Source of the DNA: Prevotellaceae bacterium
GTDB taxonomy: Bacteria > Bacteroidota > Bacteroidia > Bacteroidales > UBA932
Length of the DNA stretch: 8,595 nucleotides
Direction: 5' to 3'
NCBI GenBank assembly: GCA_031254635.1
Contig: JAIRUB010000202.1
Span: forward strand, 1 to 8,595
In this document: positions 6,244-8,595 of the stretch, in pieces
Layout of the letters: each line of letters starts with the position of its first letter
Numbering within the stretch: position 1 is the stretch's first letter
Notes under the pieces: generated by a model
The model's input: the letters and a program-made list of their open reading frames with translations, nothing else
Told to the model about the DNA's origin: nothing
Databases searched by the model: none
Program-made: the position numbers and the translations under genes

Positions 6244-6250
6244 CAGTCTC
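6244..6250 (+). mobile_element. Possible right terminus of the IS relic
   Basis: CAGTCTC stands 11 bases after the transposase stop (AAATTCAAAACAGTCTC). Many IS5-type elements end shortly after the transposase gene with a similar sequence (GAGACTG... read inward). No matching left end is found, as expected for a 5'-truncated relic, so the boundary is tentative. Confidence 0.3.
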
Positions 6251-6254
6251 TTAT

Positions 6255-6274
6255 AATTTTTAATTTTTAATTTT
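6255..6274. repeat. Heptamer tandem repeat AATTTTT at the end of anmK
   Basis: Nearly three copies of AATTTTT overlap the last codons and stop of anmK (on its strand AAA ATT AAA AAT TAA). Short AT-rich heptamer tracts like this are common between Bacteroidota genes; this one lies between the IS relic end and the anmK stop. Confidence 0.65.
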
Positions 6275-7327
6275 ATACATTGCTCCCCCAATCACATCGC
6301 TATGCGCATCCGTGACAGAGGCGAGGCAGTTAGGCTGGTTTTCAGCATAAAGAAGCCCCAAAAAGGCGAAAATCAATGCTTCTTTAAAGTTGATGGTTAA
6401 TTTATCGGGAATGTATACAGTAGCTACGCTATATGCTTGAATTTGGCTCATCAAATAGGTATTGAATGCGCCGCCTCCGGTTACGAGTATTTTTGAGTTA
6501 TTACTGTTCAGTTTAGCCCCGACTTGTAGTGCAACATGCTCACAGAAGGTCGATAATTTATCTTCTAACGGCAGGTTATAGCTTTCAATTAATGGAAAGA
6601 TGCTTTGTTCTACCCATTCGCGTCCCAAAGATTTTGGCCCCTGTTGCCGGTAAAAATCTAGGTGGTTTAAAGCTTCGAGTAATTCAGGATGCACCTTGCC
6701 TTTTGTCGCTATCTCGCCCTTGTTGTCATATTCCTTGCCTATGGCGCGGGTATAGTGGTTGAGCACGTAGTTCACAGGACAAATATCATAAGCGAGCCGT
6801 TGTCCTTGTTCTTCGTAGGAAATATTAGCAAATCCGCCAAGATTGAGACAGTAGCCGTATTGGCCGAAGAGATGACGGTCGCCGATAGGCACTAAGGGAG
6901 CGCCTTGCCCTCCTGCAGCTACATCGTTGGTGCGGAAATCGCATACGGCATTGATACCCGCTTCTATCGCTATATGCGCGCCGGAACCTATCTGGAAGGT
7001 AAAGCCTTCGCTGGGTTGATGAAAGATAGTGTGACCGTGCGAAGCAATTAATTCGGGCTTTATGTTTTGCTTGGCTATAAATTGTTTGGCGACTTGTCCT
7101 ATATGTCTGCCGTACCCGCTGTGGAAGCGCACCAATTCAAGGGCACTCATAAATTGTGCATTGGCCAATTGTACCTTTATATTTTCGGGATATAGTACTG
7201 TGTCGGCAGCAATAATGGTATAACTCCATCTATTGTTGTTGTACCCGAATTGACACAAACAAAGGTCCAAGCCGTCGAGCGAACTGCCCGACATCACTCC
7301 AAGCACTGTTTTAAGTTGAAAGTTCAA
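6260..7327 (-). CDS. anmK: Anhydro-N-acetylmuramic acid kinase
   Basis: A complete 355-residue cytoplasmic enzyme of peptidoglycan recycling. It opens and phosphorylates 1,6-anhydro-MurNAc with ATP to give MurNAc-6-phosphate. Visible motifs of the sugar kinase/ASKHA fold are GVMSGSSLDGLDLC (10-23), SHGHTIFHQP (96-105), CDFRTNDVAAGGQGAPLVP (129-147, including the conserved Asp residues of the active site), LNLGGFANIS (161-170) and VTGGGAFN (282-289). The segment usually written DTGPGN is DICPVN (181-186) here, a variant I associate with Bacteroidota members. Length and motif order are normal. The start is TTG at 7327: a stop lies six codons upstream, no ATG is available before the first motif, and TTG leaves the usual short lead of about nine residues; GTG at 7306 is the alternative. 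It lies 64 bases downstream of the AEC carrier on the same strand, so the two may form an operon; no promoter was found between them. Confidence 0.93.
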   Translation of the reverse strand: MNFQLKTVLGVMSGSSLDGLDLCLCQFGYNNNRWSYTIIAADTVLYPENIKVQLANAQFMSALELVRFHSGYGRHIGQVAKQFIAKQNIKPELIASHGHTIFHQPSEGFTFQIGSGAHIAIEAGINAVCDFRTNDVAAGGQGAPLVPIGDRHLFGQYGYCLNLGGFANISYEEQGQRLAYDICPVNYVLNHYTRAIGKEYDNKGEIATKGKVHPELLEALNHLDFYRQQGPKSLGREWVEQSIFPLIESYNLPLEDKLSTFCEHVALQVGAKLNSNNSKILVTGGGAFNTYLMSQIQAYSVATVYIPDKLTINFKEALIFAFLGLLYAENQPNCLASVTDAHSDVIGGAMYKIKN

Positions 7328-7366
7328 AATTTTTATGATTGTTTAATTGTTTGACTGTTTAATTTG

Positions 7367-7385
7367 TACCTTTTACCCTTCACCT
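7367..7385 (-). repeat. Purine-rich repeat unit between the AEC gene and anmK
   Basis: On the minus strand this reads AGGTGAAGGGTAAAAGGTA, matching 16 of 19 bases of the tail of the C-rich element at 2592-2610 on the plus strand. The rest of the 64-base gap holds imperfect AATTAAACA/ACAATTAAACA repeats and no gene. Role unknown. Confidence 0.5.
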
Positions 7386-7391
7386 TTTTCC

Positions 7392-8357
7392 TCAAATCAC
7401 CCCCGTTGCCTTAAAGATATAAATCCCGAAGGTAAGCGAAAAGAGCGAGACTACCGAAGTAACTAACACAATATCGGCGGCTAAATCAGCGTCATTGTTC
7501 ATTTTACTGGCCATAACATAGCTGGCTACCGCCGTGGGCACGCCATATAGCACAAATAATACTAACAAGTCCTCGCCGCTGAAGTGTAAAGTGTTTCGTA
7601 ATAAATAAGCAAGTCCGGTGCATAACAGAGGGCCTATGAATAGTTTTATCAAAGCTGCCGTTAGTACCTTTCTAATGGCGGCTTTTAACTTGTCGAAATT
7701 GATGGCAGCGCCAATGGCTAACAAGGCCAAAGGATTGGCCGATACTGCCATATAATCAATTGCAGTAGCTACAAACTTCGTTTCCGACATTGTAAAAAGA
7801 GGAATTTGCAGCAAGGCAAAGGGCAGGCCGCAAAGAATACCGATAATCAGCGGGTTCTTAGCTATTCCGAGCATAATTTTGCTAAGCCTAATAGGTTGCG
7901 GCGTTTTGCTGCGCGCCGATAGAAGAATGATAGCCAAAATATTATATAGAGGAACAGCAAAGGCGATGATTAAGGGGCTCTTGCCCGGATGGCCAAGGAC
8001 ACTAGTCGTTAATAACAAACCTACAATGGCATAATTACCACGATAGCAGCCTTGTACAAATGAACCTATAGTACTTTTGTCTTTAATAAACAATTCGGCG
8101 AAAACCCAACATAAGATAAAAAGCACCAGCGTGCTTAGTAATGCATACAGAATGAAGGAGGGAGCAAAAATGTAGAAGAGATCCGACTTGGCCATATCGC
8201 GAAACAAGAGTATAGGCAGCCCCACATTAAAGGTAATCGTATTAAGCCCGTCGATAATTGATTGGCCAATCATGCCTGATTTCCGTAATAACCAGCCAAT
8301 CGCTATTATCAGAAAAAGCGGCGAAACGGAATTGACGCTGAAAATAAAGGCTTCCAT
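7392..8357 (-). CDS. AEC (auxin efflux carrier)-family transporter
   Basis: A polytopic inner-membrane protein of about 321 residues with roughly ten hydrophobic helices. The N-terminus MEAFIFSVNSVSPLFLIIAIGWLLRKSG and the following NVGLPILLFRDMAK are typical of the AEC/bile-acid-arsenite-like superfamily. Further family marks are NPLIIGILCGLPF (180-192 counted from the TTG at 8393), NPLALLAIGAAINF (220-233) and the helix-break VPTAVASYVMASKM (285-298). The two Asn-Pro helix breaks sit at equivalent points of the two inverted halves. Bacterial members export or import small organic acids such as malate or malonate; the substrate here is unknown. The start is the ATG at 8357, because the in-frame TTG at 8393 lies in a -7 promoter box and would add a polar 12-residue extension. 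It is divergent from the probable hydG gene and followed by anmK. Confidence 0.87.
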   Translation of the reverse strand: MEAFIFSVNSVSPLFLIIAIGWLLRKSGMIGQSIIDGLNTITFNVGLPILLFRDMAKSDLFYIFAPSFILYALLSTLVLFILCWVFAELFIKDKSTIGSFVQGCYRGNYAIVGLLLTTSVLGHPGKSPLIIAFAVPLYNILAIILLSARSKTPQPIRLSKIMLGIAKNPLIIGILCGLPFALLQIPLFTMSETKFVATAIDYMAVSANPLALLAIGAAINFDKLKAAIRKVLTAALIKLFIGPLLCTGLAYLLRNTLHFSGEDLLVLFVLYGVPTAVASYVMASKMNNDADLAADIVLVTSVVSLFSLTFGIYIFKATGVI

Positions 8358-8390
8358 AGCTATTTTCGACAGTTTATACTCAAAAGCGTG

Positions 8391-8398
8391 CAAATTTA
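8391..8398 (-). promoter_or_regulatory. Bacteroidota -7 element for the AEC gene
   Basis: The minus strand reads TAAATTTG, an exact TAnnTTTG match, 33 bases before the ATG at 8357. At 21 bases further upstream there is only CTG (8422-8420), two of three bases of the TTG -33 element. Confidence 0.5.
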
Positions 8399-8411
8399 GG
8401 CATAAAATTTG

Positions 8412-8419
8412 TATATTTG
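8412..8419 (+). promoter_or_regulatory. Bacteroidota -7 element for the right-edge gene
   Basis: TATATTTG matches TAnnTTTG exactly, 25 bases before the ATG at 8445. A weak -33 candidate, GTG (8388-8390), lies 21 bases upstream. Only 13 bases separate it from the opposing -7 box at 8391-8398, so the two promoters should compete for polymerase. Confidence 0.5.
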
Positions 8420-8444
8420 CAGGTTATATAGAATTTATTTTACG

Positions 8445-8595
8445 ATGAAGTTTACACCCGAAAAATATAATCTGCCCGATATCCCTATGACACCATTCAT
8501 TGATGCAGCGGAGATAGAGGCTTTCCTCGTTGGCCCAAAGCCCGAAAAGCAGGAAGTAGAGGCAGTAATCGCCAAATCGCTCAATAAACAACGAC
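8445..8595 (+). CDS. hydG: Probable [FeFe] hydrogenase maturase HydG, N-terminal fragment
   Basis: The frame is open from ATG 8445 to the window edge (50 residues): MKFTPEKYNLPDIPM, then TPFIDAAEIEAFLVG, PKPEKQEVEAVIAKSLNKQR. The pattern of an F-I-D/N-x-x-E-I segment, a short Pro-containing linker and a V-x-x-I-I/V-A-K-S/A-L helix resembles the N-terminal lead of HydG. HydG is the radical-SAM tyrosine lyase that makes CO and cyanide ligands for the [FeFe] hydrogenase H-cluster. The radical-SAM Cys motif would lie beyond the window, so nothing catalytic is visible. The related ThiH and other radical-SAM proteins remain possible. The ATG is supported by the -7 box at 8412-8419. Confidence 0.55.
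   Translation, partial: MKFTPEKYNLPDIPMTPFIDAAEIEAFLVGPKPEKQEVEAVIAKSLNKQR

Noticed and set aside
8358..8393. Upstream TTG start for the AEC transporter
   Set aside because: The TTG overlaps the -7 box at 8391-8398, and the ATG at 8357 gives the typical N-terminus of the family.

Overview
The window looks like a piece of chromosome from an anaerobic member of the Bacteroidota, most likely Bacteroidales. Four sites match the Bacteroidota sigma-A -7 element TAnnTTTG (one with a single mismatch), and there are no convincing Shine-Dalgarno sequences. The protein set (YfcC, DUF2156, AnmK, AEC carrier, a probable HydG) is typical of the group. The probable hydrogenase maturase at the right edge points to an anaerobe. 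Species cannot be named from this stretch.

Layout, left to right. (1) A minus-strand YfcC-family membrane transporter (3-1598) is divergent from a plus-strand pair: a DUF2156 acyl/aminoacyl-transferase-like protein (1693-2604) and a GNAT acetyltransferase (2734-3591). A 22-bp AT-only perfect palindrome separates the two divergent -7 boxes. The space between the two transferases is filled with repeats: a C-rich hairpin that supplies the last codons of the DUF2156 gene, a bipartite REP-like palindrome, and a heptamer tandem repeat. (2) A minus-strand pair reads into the GNAT gene from the other side: a membrane-anchored polysaccharide-deacetylase-like protein with degraded catalytic motifs (5007-5969), followed after one base by the rRNA methyltransferase rlmD (3602-5005). 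The pair has a good promoter at 5989-6018. (3) The ~290-bp gap upstream of that promoter holds a dead C-terminal fragment of an IS5-type transposase on the plus strand. (4) A second minus-strand pair encodes an AEC-family carrier (7392-8357) and anmK (6260-7327), an anhydro-MurNAc kinase of peptidoglycan recycling. (5) At the right edge a plus-strand gene begins (8445 onward) whose first 50 residues resemble HydG, the radical-SAM maturase of [FeFe] hydrogenase.

Most genes are housekeeping or general transport. I see no defence system, CRISPR array, prophage or tRNA/rRNA gene. The points most worth a second look are the apparent deacetylase pseudoenzyme coupled to rlmD, the transposase relic beside its promoter, the REP-like element and the C-rich repeat inside a coding end, and the symmetric divergent promoter at 1634-1674. 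All family assignments come from reading motifs by eye, not from a search.
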